A DNA stretch of 64,000 nucleotides, taken from Candidatus Treponema merdequi. Lineage in GTDB: Bacteria > Spirochaetota > Spirochaetia > Treponematales > Treponemataceae. A model generated the notes under the pieces. It saw nothing but the letters and a program-made list of their open reading frames with translations. It was not told where the DNA came from and did not search any database. Of the stretch, positions 9,459-17,058 are shown one piece after another (position 1 is the stretch's first letter; each line of letters opens with the position of its first letter). The stretch is taken from positions 1 through 64,000 of the forward strand of contig JAGHVB010000001.1 in NCBI GenBank assembly GCA_018064525.1, written 5' to 3'. The position numbers and the translations under genes were made by a program.

Positions 9459-10757
9459 TTATTTTTCCTTATGTCGTCTGTCAAGTTCGTTATAAACGTC
9501 CTGCCAGTTAACGCCTTCTTTGTACATCAAAACGCTTACAAAATACAAAAGGTCTGCAGCTTCCCAGATTACTTCATCTTTTCCTTCGGCTTCACAGATT
9601 TCTTCGGCTTCTTCTTCTACTTTTTCGCGGACGCGTTTTGCGTCGAGAGTTGCAGTGTAGCTTCCTGGTTTTGGATTTGCAAATCGTTCTGCGATTGTTC
9701 CATATAAGCGTTCCATCGATGAGCGTTCATCAGGATCTGATGAGAAGCAGTTGAAGCTTCCTGTGTGGCATACGCCGCCGTGTGGAATAACTGTTGCAAG
9801 AACTGTATCGCGATCGCAGTCTGCTCTGAGTTTTAATACTTCAAGATAGTGGCCGCTTGTTTCGCCTTTTGTCCAGAGAACATTTCTTGTGCGTGACCAG
9901 AAAGTAAGTTTTTTTGTATCAAAAGTTTTTGTAAATGCTTCGCGGTTTGCGTATCCCATCATCAAAACTTCGCCGTTTACGCTCTGTGCAATAACCGGAA
10001 CCATATCGTTTACTTTTTTCCAGTCGAGACAGCGGAGGAAAGATTCTTTCAAAGAAACTTTGTTTGTATAAAGAGCCATTCCAAGCTGAACATCGCAGTG
10101 CATTTTTTCAAGAGTTTCAATTTCATCTTCAGAAGAAACACCACCGGCTACAACTACGCGGCACTTAACTGCATCGCGAAGTTCTTTTGCCATTTCAAGA
10201 TTTGTTCCCTGCATGCAGCCTTCTTTTTCTACACAGGTGAACAATAATTCGCTGCAGTATTTTTCTGCTTCTTTTGCTCCGTCGATAAGCGGAACATCGA
10301 TTGTCTCAGTCCATCCTTTTACGGCAATTTTTCCGTTGATGGCATCGACACTGATGATGATGCGTTGTTTTCCGATTGCCTTAACAAGTTCGTCGAGAAA
10401 CTCTGTATCAAGAACAGATTCTCCCGGCTTTGGATCTTTTTTCCATGCGCTTGAACCGATGATGACCTTTTCGGCTCCCAGAGAAATAAGCTCGCGTGCT
10501 CTCTTTACGCTGCGGATTCCACCGCCAGTTCGCACGTTCCCCTTTCTGAGAAGGCTTTTCAAAAGATTTGTATTTACAGTATTTCCTTTCGGATCAACAT
10601 GGCCCATGGCTGCATCAAGATCGATAACAGCTACTTCACCATAAAAATTAAAGTCATTAATTAAATTGTCTGCATCATCGCGCTGAAGCACGAGATCCTT
10701 TCCGTTTTTGAGCTGGACTACATGTCCGTCTTTTAAATCAATAGAAGAAATTACCAT
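9459..10757 (-). CDS. HisA-HisI-HisE trifunctional fusion (histidine biosynthesis)
   Basis: This 432-residue protein joins three histidine enzymes. Residues 1-245 are a HisA-type ProFAR isomerase barrel (catalytic Asp in SSIDLKDG and VIDLDAAMGH; phosphate site RTGGGIRS). Residues 250-345 are HisI phosphoribosyl-AMP cyclohydrolase (WSRTRNVLWTKGETSGHY; metal ligands DCDRDT and CHTGSFNCF). Residues 350-432 are HisE phosphoribosyl-ATP diphosphatase (EEAEEICEAEGKDEVIWEAAD). HisE, HisI and HisA catalyse consecutive steps 2, 3 and 4, so the fusion can convert phosphoribosyl-ATP to PRFAR. HisIE fusions are common; the added HisA is unusual. No other his gene is adjacent. Confidence 0.88.
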   Translation of the reverse strand: MVISSIDLKDGHVVQLKNGKDLVLQRDDADNLINDFNFYGEVAVIDLDAAMGHVDPKGNTVNTNLLKSLLRKGNVRTGGGIRSVKRARELISLGAEKVIIGSSAWKKDPKPGESVLDTEFLDELVKAIGKQRIIISVDAINGKIAVKGWTETIDVPLIDGAKEAEKYCSELLFTCVEKEGCMQGTNLEMAKELRDAVKCRVVVAGGVSSEDEIETLEKMHCDVQLGMALYTNKVSLKESFLRCLDWKKVNDMVPVIAQSVNGEVLMMGYANREAFTKTFDTKKLTFWSRTRNVLWTKGETSGHYLEVLKLRADCDRDTVLATVIPHGGVCHTGSFNCFSSDPDERSSMERLYGTIAERFANPKPGSYTATLDAKRVREKVEEEAEEICEAEGKDEVIWEAADLLYFVSVLMYKEGVNWQDVYNELDRRHKEK

Positions 10758-10800
10758 AAAGCTATATTAACAGATTACAGCATTTTGGTAAATTGAAAAA

Positions 10801-10994
10801 TAAAAGTGTACGTTTATATTTCAATACCAAAAACTTACTTCCGGTCAGAAAGCTTAAGCCCGGCACCGCTAGCTAGCGTCGCTGGACATGAAAGTCGGCA
10901 AGGAAACTATCTTTCCGCCTTTCAAGTCCTGCCGGGCTTAAGTTTTCTTCCCTCTCGTAAGTTTTAGACATAAACTATAAACGTACGATTTTTA
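10801..10994 (+). repeat. Structured dispersed repeat, copy 1
   Basis: This is one of three ~190 bp copies. Nested stems are: GTACGTTTATA (10808-10818) with 10976-10986; AAACTTAC (10831-10838) with 10957-10964; a GC-richer stem 10848-10865 with 10930-10947 (one mismatch); and GGACATGAAAG (10884-10894) with 10919-10929. An exact 12-bp palindrome CGCTAGCTAGCG lies at 10867-10878. The core is far richer in GC than its surroundings. It lies between the divergent his fusion and the first double-glycine peptide gene. No further gene is seen in the 10758-11064 gap. Confidence 0.85.
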
Positions 10995-11016
10995 TTCAAT
11001 CTTTTTTAGCCTTTTT

Positions 11017-11045
11017 TTGTATATTGTCGTATAAATAAGTATAAT
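11017..11045 (+). promoter_or_regulatory. Promoter of double-glycine peptide gene 1
   Basis: TTGTAT, a 17-bp spacer and TATAAT precede CGGAGG and the ATG at 11065. Confidence 0.6.
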
Positions 11046-11064
11046 AACCTCGGAGGTACTTATT

Positions 11065-11382
11065 ATGAGCAAAGCAGAAAAAAATATAAACGCAGAAACA
11101 AACTTTTCTGCTGAACTTTTAAATGAAGATGAATTAAGTTTAATTTGCGGAGGAACAGATGATGCTCAAGCGGTCATTGATATGCTTGTTTCTGCAACAA
11201 AAGCTAAAGCGATAAATATTGATTGCTGCAAAAAATTACAGAAATTTTTTATATGTTCAATGGGCGCCAAATGTAATTTTGATAAACTTGTTCATGAAGC
11301 ACTTACAAGTAAAGTCATTTCAGGAGACGAATATCTTTGCGTGATAAATTTCTACAGAAAAAATAGAACAAATCTGGTTTAA
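11065..11382 (+). CDS. Double-glycine-leader peptide, paralogue 1
   Basis: This 105-residue product begins with a 30-residue leader ending LLNEDELSLICGG. It matches the bacteriocin-type double-glycine leader at every key position: L-12, E-8, L-7, I-4, G-2 and G-1. The remaining ~75 residues form a helical, polar core with an IDCC pair and further Cys residues. Leaders like this are normally cut and exported by a C39-peptidase ABC transporter, none of which is in the window. It is 127 bases upstream of a paralogue with near-identical ribosome-binding and leader DNA, a tandem duplication. It could be a bacteriocin, a signalling peptide or a RiPP precursor; no modification enzyme is adjacent. 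Confidence 0.7.
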   Translation: MSKAEKNINAETNFSAELLNEDELSLICGGTDDAQAVIDMLVSATKAKAINIDCCKKLQKFFICSMGAKCNFDKLVHEALTSKVISGDEYLCVINFYRKNRTNLV

Positions 11383-11460
11383 AAACAAATAAAACCGACG
11401 TTTCATAATTTTTCAGACTAAAAATAATATTACAAGACAATTTATATTTTTTTTGAATTA

Positions 11461-11489
11461 TTGAAGATATTTTTCAGATTAAATATAAT
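11461..11489 (+). promoter_or_regulatory. Promoter of double-glycine peptide gene 2
   Basis: TTGAAG, a 17-bp spacer and TATAAT lie just before AGGAGG and the ATG at 11509. The second peptide therefore has its own promoter. Confidence 0.7.
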
Positions 11490-11508
11490 TACTTAGGAGG
11501 CACTTATT

Positions 11509-11808
11509 ATGAGTAAAACAGAAAAAAATATAAACGCAGATCTTTCTGCAGGACTTTTAAATGACGCCGAATTAAATTTAATTTGCGGTGGAACAGAAGA
11601 AGGGAGTGTAGTTGTTGACCTTATTATGGCTGCAACAAGAGCCCATGCAATAAGCATTGACTGCTGTACAAGATTAGATAAATTTTATTTTTCAGTATTG
11701 GACAGCAAAGGTGATTTTGAACATCTTATTTTGCAGGCATATATAAAAGAAGTCATTACACAGGACGAATTTATTGCCGCAAAAAAGTACTACATCAAAA
11801 GAAAATAA
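11509..11808 (+). CDS. Double-glycine-leader peptide, paralogue 2
   Basis: This 99-residue paralogue of the preceding gene has a 28-residue leader ending LLNDAELNLICGG and a 71-residue core. The leader and its upstream DNA (AGGAGG, then ACTTATTATGAG) are close to identical to the first gene, while the core has diverged strongly. Only the helix pattern and the ISIDCC motif persist. Conserved leader with variable core is the usual pattern for double-glycine peptide families. It has its own promoter and is followed by a terminator. Confidence 0.7.
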   Translation: MSKTEKNINADLSAGLLNDAELNLICGGTEEGSVVVDLIMAATRAHAISIDCCTRLDKFYFSVLDSKGDFEHLILQAYIKEVITQDEFIAAKKYYIKRK

Positions 11809-11832
11809 TAAAGCAGATAATATTTTGATAAA

Positions 11833-11874
11833 AAAATCTTTCGTAAAATTATGATTTTGCGAAAGATTTTTTTT
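11833..11874 (+). terminator. Intrinsic terminator after the peptide pair
   Basis: AAATCTTTCGTAAAAT pairs with ATTTTGCGAAAGATTT (one G-T pair) and is followed by a run of T. Confidence 0.85.
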
Positions 11875-11906
11875 ATGTTTTTTTATCGTCGTAATTTCAA
11901 AACCGA

Positions 11907-11935
11907 TTGCAGGATAGTTCAAGTTAAAATATAAT
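11907..11935 (+). promoter_or_regulatory. Candidate promoter of the S41-like lipoprotein gene
   Basis: TTGCAG, a 17-bp spacer and TATAAT. A second TATAAT at 11958-11963 lies closer to the ATG but lacks a good -35. Confidence 0.5.
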
Positions 11936-11982
11936 TTTAATAGTTTTATACAATATGTATAATCATTCGGAGGAAGTTTTGT

Positions 11983-13779
11983 ATGAAAAGGAATCGACTT
12001 TTTTTTATTGCTGTATTTAGTTTATTGTTTTTTGCCTGCCAGAATCCGACAAGTTCGTCAAGTCCGTCACCGATTCCACAACCTCAGCCTGAACCAGAAA
12101 CTCTTTCGCTTATTCACGATTATTTTACAGAAATTAAATCAGTAAAAAAAGAAACGGTACCACTTTATTACGAGGATAAAAATATACAGGACACTCTGGA
12201 TTATTATTATGTGAATGATGAAAAATCCATTCCATATTTAAATGCCGAAGGAATTGTAAAATTACTGACAGGTTCTTTTTCTTACGGAACAGAGGGTTAT
12301 TCTCTTACAGTAAAAAAATTTGAAAAAGGTTTTTTACTGACACGCGAAAACGGTTCTTCTGCTTATTTTGATTCAACTGACAACACAATTACACTGGATG
12401 ATTTTCTTAACTTTATTATATTTCCTGGTGCAGAAAACGGATTAGATATTGTCGTTACAAATAATAAAGACGGGAAAAATCCGGACAAGACAATCCAGCA
12501 CGATTCATTATTTCACCGCAAAGGAAATCCCGTTCAGATTAATCTTTCTAAATACAAAATTAAATTTATCGTCAGTGATAACGAAATACTTTTACCGGCT
12601 CAGGTTGTTATTGATTTATTCAAATCTGCAAATGTAAATCCATTGTATAATGAAAACGCTTTCTTTTTTATTATTCCGACCAGTCTTAATAATAGTGAAG
12701 GAGAAGAACCAAAAGAAATCGTAAAAAAATTCCGCGATGTAACACCGGAAAAAAGAAGCGATGCATTAAAGCAGTTTACTTACAACGAACTTTGTCTTTC
12801 GCTTGATATAAATTACGGATTAAAAAAAGAACACAACATCGAATCTTTTGACAAGCTTTTTATTGATTCAGGTTTGTTTACTGATCTTTTTGACGATGAC
12901 GCAGCAAAAGTACATTCTGCACTTTTTAAACTGACCTTAAATTATTTTGCAGACAAGCATAGTGGAACAATCGCAACATCTCCAAAAGCGCTTTCAAAAT
13001 TTAAACCTGATTTTTCTGTGATGATAAATTTGCTTATTGAACAGACGCAATTAGTTAAAATGTATGGAATTACTCGCCAAAATTATTATCCGGATGGAAT
13101 TAAAGGCTACGAAGAAGTAGGTGATACTGCTTTTATTACATTTGACAGTTTTAAAATGCAGGATATTAATTATTATGAAGCACCGCTCACAAATACAACC
13201 GATGATACTTTAATTCTCATTATGTATGCAAACCAGCAGATTCGAAGAGAAAATTCTCCGATAAAAAAAGTTGTACTTGATTTGTCAAATAACTCTGGCG
13301 GCGAATGTGATACAGCAGTTGCAGTTGTTGCATGGATGACCGGCACTTGCAAACTGCATCTGACAAACGAACTTACAAATGAATCAGCTACTACTTTATA
13401 TACATTTGATGCAAACAGAGATCACGATTCAAAAACTGATTCTTTAGATCATAAAGATGATGTTGCTGATTTAAAATTATTCTGCTTAACAAGTCCTGTA
13501 AGTTTTTCATGTGGAAATCTTGTTCCAGCTTTTTTAAAAGAAAGCGATCAGGTTACACTTCTTGGAAGAACAAGCGGCGGTGGAACTTGTGCTGTAAATT
13601 TTATGTCAACCGCAGACGGAACTGTTTTTCAGATTTCAGGACACTATAAAATTTCTTTATTAAAAAATGGAACAGATTACGACATTGATCAGGGTGTAGT
13701 ACCACATTTATATATTTCTGATGTAAATCATTTTTACGACAGAACATGGCTTGCAAATTATCTGGATAATCTGCTGTAA
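11983..13779 (+). CDS. Lipoprotein with S41 (C-terminal processing) peptidase-like domain
   Basis: This 598-residue protein has a lipoprotein signal (lipobox LFFAC) and a Ser/Pro-rich stalk to about residue 45, so it is anchored at the cell surface or in the periplasm. The C-terminal third resembles the tail-specific protease fold: VVLDLSNNSGGE near 434, a Ser-rich candidate nucleophile loop SPVSFSCGNLVPAF near 507, then LLGRTSGGGT near 526. The usual catalytic Lys in the last motif appears to be Gly, so the mechanism may differ or activity may be lost. It follows the double-glycine peptides on the same strand, separated by a terminator; a functional link is inferred only from position. Confidence 0.7.
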   Translation: MKRNRLFFIAVFSLLFFACQNPTSSSSPSPIPQPQPEPETLSLIHDYFTEIKSVKKETVPLYYEDKNIQDTLDYYYVNDEKSIPYLNAEGIVKLLTGSFSYGTEGYSLTVKKFEKGFLLTRENGSSAYFDSTDNTITLDDFLNFIIFPGAENGLDIVVTNNKDGKNPDKTIQHDSLFHRKGNPVQINLSKYKIKFIVSDNEILLPAQVVIDLFKSANVNPLYNENAFFFIIPTSLNNSEGEEPKEIVKKFRDVTPEKRSDALKQFTYNELCLSLDINYGLKKEHNIESFDKLFIDSGLFTDLFDDDAAKVHSALFKLTLNYFADKHSGTIATSPKALSKFKPDFSVMINLLIEQTQLVKMYGITRQNYYPDGIKGYEEVGDTAFITFDSFKMQDINYYEAPLTNTTDDTLILIMYANQQIRRENSPIKKVVLDLSNNSGGECDTAVAVVAWMTGTCKLHLTNELTNESATTLYTFDANRDHDSKTDSLDHKDDVADLKLFCLTSPVSFSCGNLVPAFLKESDQVTLLGRTSGGGTCAVNFMSTADGTVFQISGHYKISLLKNGTDYDIDQGVVPHLYISDVNHFYDRTWLANYLDNLL

Positions 13780-13827
13780 TTCTGAAGGAATAATTTTATT
13801 CAAACCAAACTTTCTTAAAAACAAAAA

Positions 13828-13879
13828 ACGCCCGAGCAAGAACTCATTTTTTTGTGAGTCCCTGTCCGGGCGTAATTTT
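13828..13879. terminator. Bidirectional terminator between convergent genes
   Basis: ACGCCCG pairs with CGGGCGT around an inner ACTCA/TGAGT hairpin, with A-rich sequence on the left and T-rich on the right. It can serve both the lipoprotein gene and the symporter gene. Confidence 0.8.
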
Positions 13880-13922
13880 ACTGATGCACATAAATGAGCA
13901 CCGCGCTTTGACTTATTCAGCC

Positions 13923-15473
13923 TTATTCGTTTTCGTCTTCTACAAGTACCATGTCTTTTGTTACAGTAACTTTTTCACCGTAGCATGCAAACATTTTGTC
14001 GACATTTTCTTTTTTGAGTTTTGGAGTAATTAAGCTTACAAGTGGAACAATTATAAGACCGCCGACCATTGCAACAGCGCCGCAGTTAATCGGAGACTTG
14101 ATAAAGTGCATGAACATATTTACAACTGTAAGACCAACGCCCCATACAAAGTTAACCCAGACAGAAGCCTTTGTAACTTTTTTTGAGAAAAGTCCGTAAA
14201 GGAACGGTGCTAAGAATGAACCTGCAAGTGCGCCCCATGAGTAACCCATAAGCTGCGCGATAAATGTCGGCGGATTCAATGCAATCACAACAGAAATCAC
14301 GATAAAGAATACGATTAAAACGCGCATTACAAAAAGTGTTTTCTTTTCGCTTGATTTTTTCATGCATGTAAGTTTGAGCATATCAAGAGTTAAAGTTGAA
14401 CTTGAAGTTAAAACAAGTGACGAAAGTGTAGACATAGAAGCAGACAGAACAAGAACGACAACAACACCGATTAAAACATCAGGAAGAGTTGCAAGCATCT
14501 GTGGAACAATGCTGTCGTAAATAATTGAACCGTTTGCAGCGTGAATTGCAGGATTGTCAAACAATCGGCCAAAGCCACCAAGGAAGTAACATCCGCCTGC
14601 GATGATTACGGCAAAAACAGTAGAAACTACAGTTCCAGTTTTTACAGATTTTTCAGATTTGATTGAGTAGAATTTTCCGACCATCTGTGGAAGTCCCCAA
14701 GTTCCAAGTGAAGTAAGAATGATTACGCCAAGAAGATTTAACGGGTCTGGTCCAAAGAACGAAGCAAACATTCCGTTCATGTTTTTAAGTGGTTCAACTG
14801 CAACTGTCGGATCTGCCGGCACTTCTGAAAGCTTGTTGATTGCCGAAAGAAATCCGCCCTGTCCGTTCAATACCGCACCAATTACCGCAACGATTCCAAC
14901 AAGCATGATAATTCCCTGAATAAAGTCGTTGATTGCAGTTGCCATGTATCCGCCTAGAATTACATAAACTGCAGTAAGCAAAGCCATTGCAATTACACAA
15001 GTTGTATATGGAATATCAAACGCAAGACCAAAAAGTGTAGAAAGACCTTTGTACAAAGATGCAGTGTATGGAATCAAAAAAATGAATGCGATTGCAGCGG
15101 CTGCAATTCTTAAAGATTTACTTTCAAAACGTTTTCCAAAAAAATCAGGCATTGTCTTTGCATCAAGATAATGAGTCATGACACGAGTGCGGCGACCCAT
15201 TACAACCCAGGCAAGAAGCGAACCTAAGAATGCGTTTCCAAGACCAACCCAGGTCGAAGAAATTCCATATTTCCATCCGAACTGACCTGCATAACCAATA
15301 AATACTACGGCAGAAAAGTAAGATGTACCGTAAGCAAAAGCAGTAAGCCACGGACCAACACTTCGTCCGCCAAGAACAAAGCCGTTAACATCAGTTGCCT
15401 GCTTGCGGGAATAAATTCCAACCCCGATCATGATGGCAAAAAATACTACCAGCATCAAAATTTTAATAATCAT
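13923..15473 (-). CDS. Sodium:solute symporter (SSS family)
   Basis: This 516-residue membrane protein has about 13 hydrophobic helices. The N-terminal signature GRSVGPWLTAFAYGTSYFSA matches the Na+ site of the SSS/PutP family. The length fits, but the substrate (amino acid, sugar, sialic acid or other) cannot be read from sequence. GTGGAGG precedes the ATG. Expression probably depends on a ~190-nt leader containing a terminator hairpin about 30 bases upstream of the start. Confidence 0.85.
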   Translation of the reverse strand: MIIKILMLVVFFAIMIGVGIYSRKQATDVNGFVLGGRSVGPWLTAFAYGTSYFSAVVFIGYAGQFGWKYGISSTWVGLGNAFLGSLLAWVVMGRRTRVMTHYLDAKTMPDFFGKRFESKSLRIAAAAIAFIFLIPYTASLYKGLSTLFGLAFDIPYTTCVIAMALLTAVYVILGGYMATAINDFIQGIIMLVGIVAVIGAVLNGQGGFLSAINKLSEVPADPTVAVEPLKNMNGMFASFFGPDPLNLLGVIILTSLGTWGLPQMVGKFYSIKSEKSVKTGTVVSTVFAVIIAGGCYFLGGFGRLFDNPAIHAANGSIIYDSIVPQMLATLPDVLIGVVVVLVLSASMSTLSSLVLTSSSTLTLDMLKLTCMKKSSEKKTLFVMRVLIVFFIVISVVIALNPPTFIAQLMGYSWGALAGSFLAPFLYGLFSKKVTKASVWVNFVWGVGLTVVNMFMHFIKSPINCGAVAMVGGLIIVPLVSLITPKLKKENVDKMFACYGEKVTVTKDMVLVEDENE

Positions 15474-15506
15474 AATATTTTTCCTCCACGAAAAATAATT
15501 TTTATT

Positions 15507-15635
15507 AAAAAAAAGCCACCGCTTTTTTGCGATGGCTTATATTTTACAAAATAACAAATCTGACTGTTTTAGTTAAATTTGCAACAAGCCATCGACTGAG
15601 AATAATAATAGTAATAATAATAATTTGACTTGCTG
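15507..15635 (-). promoter_or_regulatory. Attenuator or riboswitch-like leader of the symporter gene
   Basis: Read on the minus strand, GCGATGGCTT's complement AAGCCATCGC (15538-15529) can pair with GCGGTGGCTT (15522-15513), followed by eight T: a complete intrinsic terminator before the symporter start. The same AAGCCATCG can instead pair perfectly with CGATGGCTT (15594-15586) upstream. A further helix, CAGCAAG (15635-15629) with CTTGTTG (15588-15582), overlaps that upstream arm. These mutually exclusive pairings are the logic of a transcription attenuator. The ligand or factor is unknown and I do not recognise a known riboswitch class. Confidence 0.6.
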
Positions 15636-15670
15636 TATTTCATATCTAACCTTAAAAATAGTTTTATATA

Positions 15671-15700
15671 ATATTAATTCACTTCTATTGATAGTGTCAA
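15671..15700 (-). promoter_or_regulatory. Promoter of the symporter leader
   Basis: On the minus strand TTGACA (15700-15695), an 18-bp spacer and TAATAT (15676-15671) place the transcript start near 15664. This gives a leader of about 190 nt. The -35 abuts the edge of repeat copy 2. Confidence 0.7.
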
Positions 15701-15903
15701 GTAAAATTGTACATTTATTTTTCAATCCCCAAAACTTACTTCCGGTCAGGAAGCAGAGCCCGGCACCGCTAGCTAGCGTCGCTGGACATGAAAGTCGGCA
15801 AGGAAACTATCTTTCCGCCTTTCAAGTCCTGCCGGTCTCTGCTTCCTTCCCTCTCGTAAGTTTTAGACATAAACTATAACTGTACAATTTTTATAGTGAA
15901 TTT
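15701..15903 (+). repeat. Structured dispersed repeat, copy 2
   Basis: The central ~75 bases are identical to copy 1. The surrounding stem differs in sequence (GGAAGCAGAG instead of GAAAGCTTAAG), but its partner has changed to match (CTCTGCTTCC). The outer inverted repeat is AAAATTGTACA (15703-15713) with TGTACAATTTT (15891-15901). It lies between the symporter promoter and the divergent nudC gene. Apart from this and the leader, nothing else is seen in the 15474-15961 gap. Confidence 0.85.
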
Positions 15904-15961
15904 TATCTAATTTGAAAAATTAATATTTTACGATTATAATTATTTTTTGTAGAGGAAAAAA

Positions 15962-16708
15962 ATGCCGGCAATAATTATTTCAGAAAAGGACATCATTTTA
16001 CGAAGCGACAATTCAGAAATTACTACGAGTGATCTTGAACAGATTAAAAACGAAAATCCTGTCGCTGAATATTTTGAAGAACCTCAGTTTAATTTAAAAG
16101 TACTTTCGCTTCTCTCGTTTGAAAGTTCATCTGATAAATACAAACGGATTCCTCTCCGCGAATTTTATTCAACTCATGACGAAGACGAAAACTTTTTCGC
16201 ATTCCGTGCAAAAGCACTTTTCGAGTGGAGAAAAAATACAAAATTCTGTTCCGCATGTGGAACAAAATTAAAACCGCATCCGGTTCAGACTGCGTTTGTC
16301 TGCCCTGACTGCGGCAAAATCTTTTTCCCGAAAATTGAACCATGCATCATCGTCCTCATTTCCAAAGACGAAAAAATTCTCCTTGCGCGCCACGTCAACC
16401 GCAATCAGGACATTTATGCATGTATCGCAGGTTTTATGGAAGCCGGCGAATCCGCAGAAGAAGCAGTCCGTCGTGAAATCCGCGAAGAAGTTGGTATTAC
16501 CGTAAAGAACATCGTTTACCGCGGAAGCCAGAGCTGGCCATTTCCCGACCAGCTGATGCTCGGTTTTACAGCCGACTACGAAAGCGGAGATTTAAAACTG
16601 CAGAAAGAAGAAATCGCCGACGCCCAATGGTTTGACCGCAACAATTGTCCTGCAAGTCCAAAGCCCGGCTCAATTGCGTATAATCTGATTCACAGAAACT
16701 GGAAATAA
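15962..16708 (+). CDS. nudC: NudC-type NAD(H) pyrophosphatase (Nudix)
   Basis: This 248-residue protein has a four-Cys zinc ribbon (CSACG and CPDCG, residues ~95-120), the Nudix box GFMEAGESAEEAVRREIREE near 158-177 and the NudC hallmark SQSWPFPDQLM. It hydrolyses NADH/NAD+ to NMNH/NMN and AMP, and in other bacteria removes NAD caps from RNA 5' ends. A TATAAT and GAGGAA precede the ATG. It converges on the chorismate mutase gene with only three bases between stops. Confidence 0.92.
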   Translation: MPAIIISEKDIILRSDNSEITTSDLEQIKNENPVAEYFEEPQFNLKVLSLLSFESSSDKYKRIPLREFYSTHDEDENFFAFRAKALFEWRKNTKFCSACGTKLKPHPVQTAFVCPDCGKIFFPKIEPCIIVLISKDEKILLARHVNRNQDIYACIAGFMEAGESAEEAVRREIREEVGITVKNIVYRGSQSWPFPDQLMLGFTADYESGDLKLQKEEIADAQWFDRNNCPASPKPGSIAYNLIHRNWK

Positions 16709-16711
16709 AAA

Positions 16712-16984
16712 TTATCCTTCAATAATTTTTTTCTGATATTCTTTTGAAACATCCATCATGCTCTGGATGAAATCTTTGAAGTATGGGGCGAGGTCTTTGT
16801 CTTTGAGAAGTTTAGTGGAATTTTCGATGACCTGTTTTTCGCGTTCAGAATCGAAAATCGGCATGTTGTTTTTTTTCTTGTAGTCGGCTACTTCGACAAC
16901 GAGTTTCATTCGTTCTTCAAATAAAGATGCGAGCTGGCTGTCGATTAAATTGATTTTCATTCGTGTATTTTCTAAATCTGTCAT
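16712..16984 (-). CDS. Chorismate mutase (AroQ type)
   Basis: This 90-residue all-helical protein matches a stand-alone AroQ chorismate mutase. The first helix has R8 and LIDSQLASLFEERM, the second helix VADYKKKNNMPIFDSEREKQV with the conserved Lys, Asp and Arg, and a C-terminal helix carries the late Gln region. It converts chorismate to prephenate for Phe/Tyr synthesis. The ATG follows GAGG. No other shikimate-pathway gene is adjacent. Confidence 0.88.
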   Translation of the reverse strand: MTDLENTRMKINLIDSQLASLFEERMKLVVEVADYKKKNNMPIFDSEREKQVIENSTKLLKDKDLAPYFKDFIQSMMDVSKEYQKKIIEG

Positions 16985-17039
16985 AGTTTTTACCTCAGAG
17001 ATAGTTTAGCAGAAGCGTCGTTGTGAGTAAAGAAAGCCC

Positions 17040-17058
17040 GTGGATTTTGAAGTGATGT
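17040..17058. repeat. 19-bp exact repeat, partner at 22002-22020
   Basis: GTGGATTTTGAAGTGATGT occurs here, just beyond the stop of the MATE gene, and again inside the DTW-protein gene. The match stops on both sides, so it is a short dispersed word rather than a gene duplication. Confidence 0.8.

Noticed and set aside
9471-10644. Plus-strand open frames opposite the his fusion gene
   Set aside because: They are antisense shadows of a well-recognised coding sequence with no start signals of their own.
13923-15473. Assigning the symporter to proline (PutP)
   Set aside because: Only general SSS-family motifs are visible; the substrate-specific residues cannot be judged by eye.
15625-15879. Open reading frames in the repeat copies encoding a shared peptide (ESRQGNYLSAFQVLP)
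   Set aside because: The similarity comes from the conserved repeat core. The frames lack ribosome binding sites, differ at both ends and run through stems that covary as nucleic acid.
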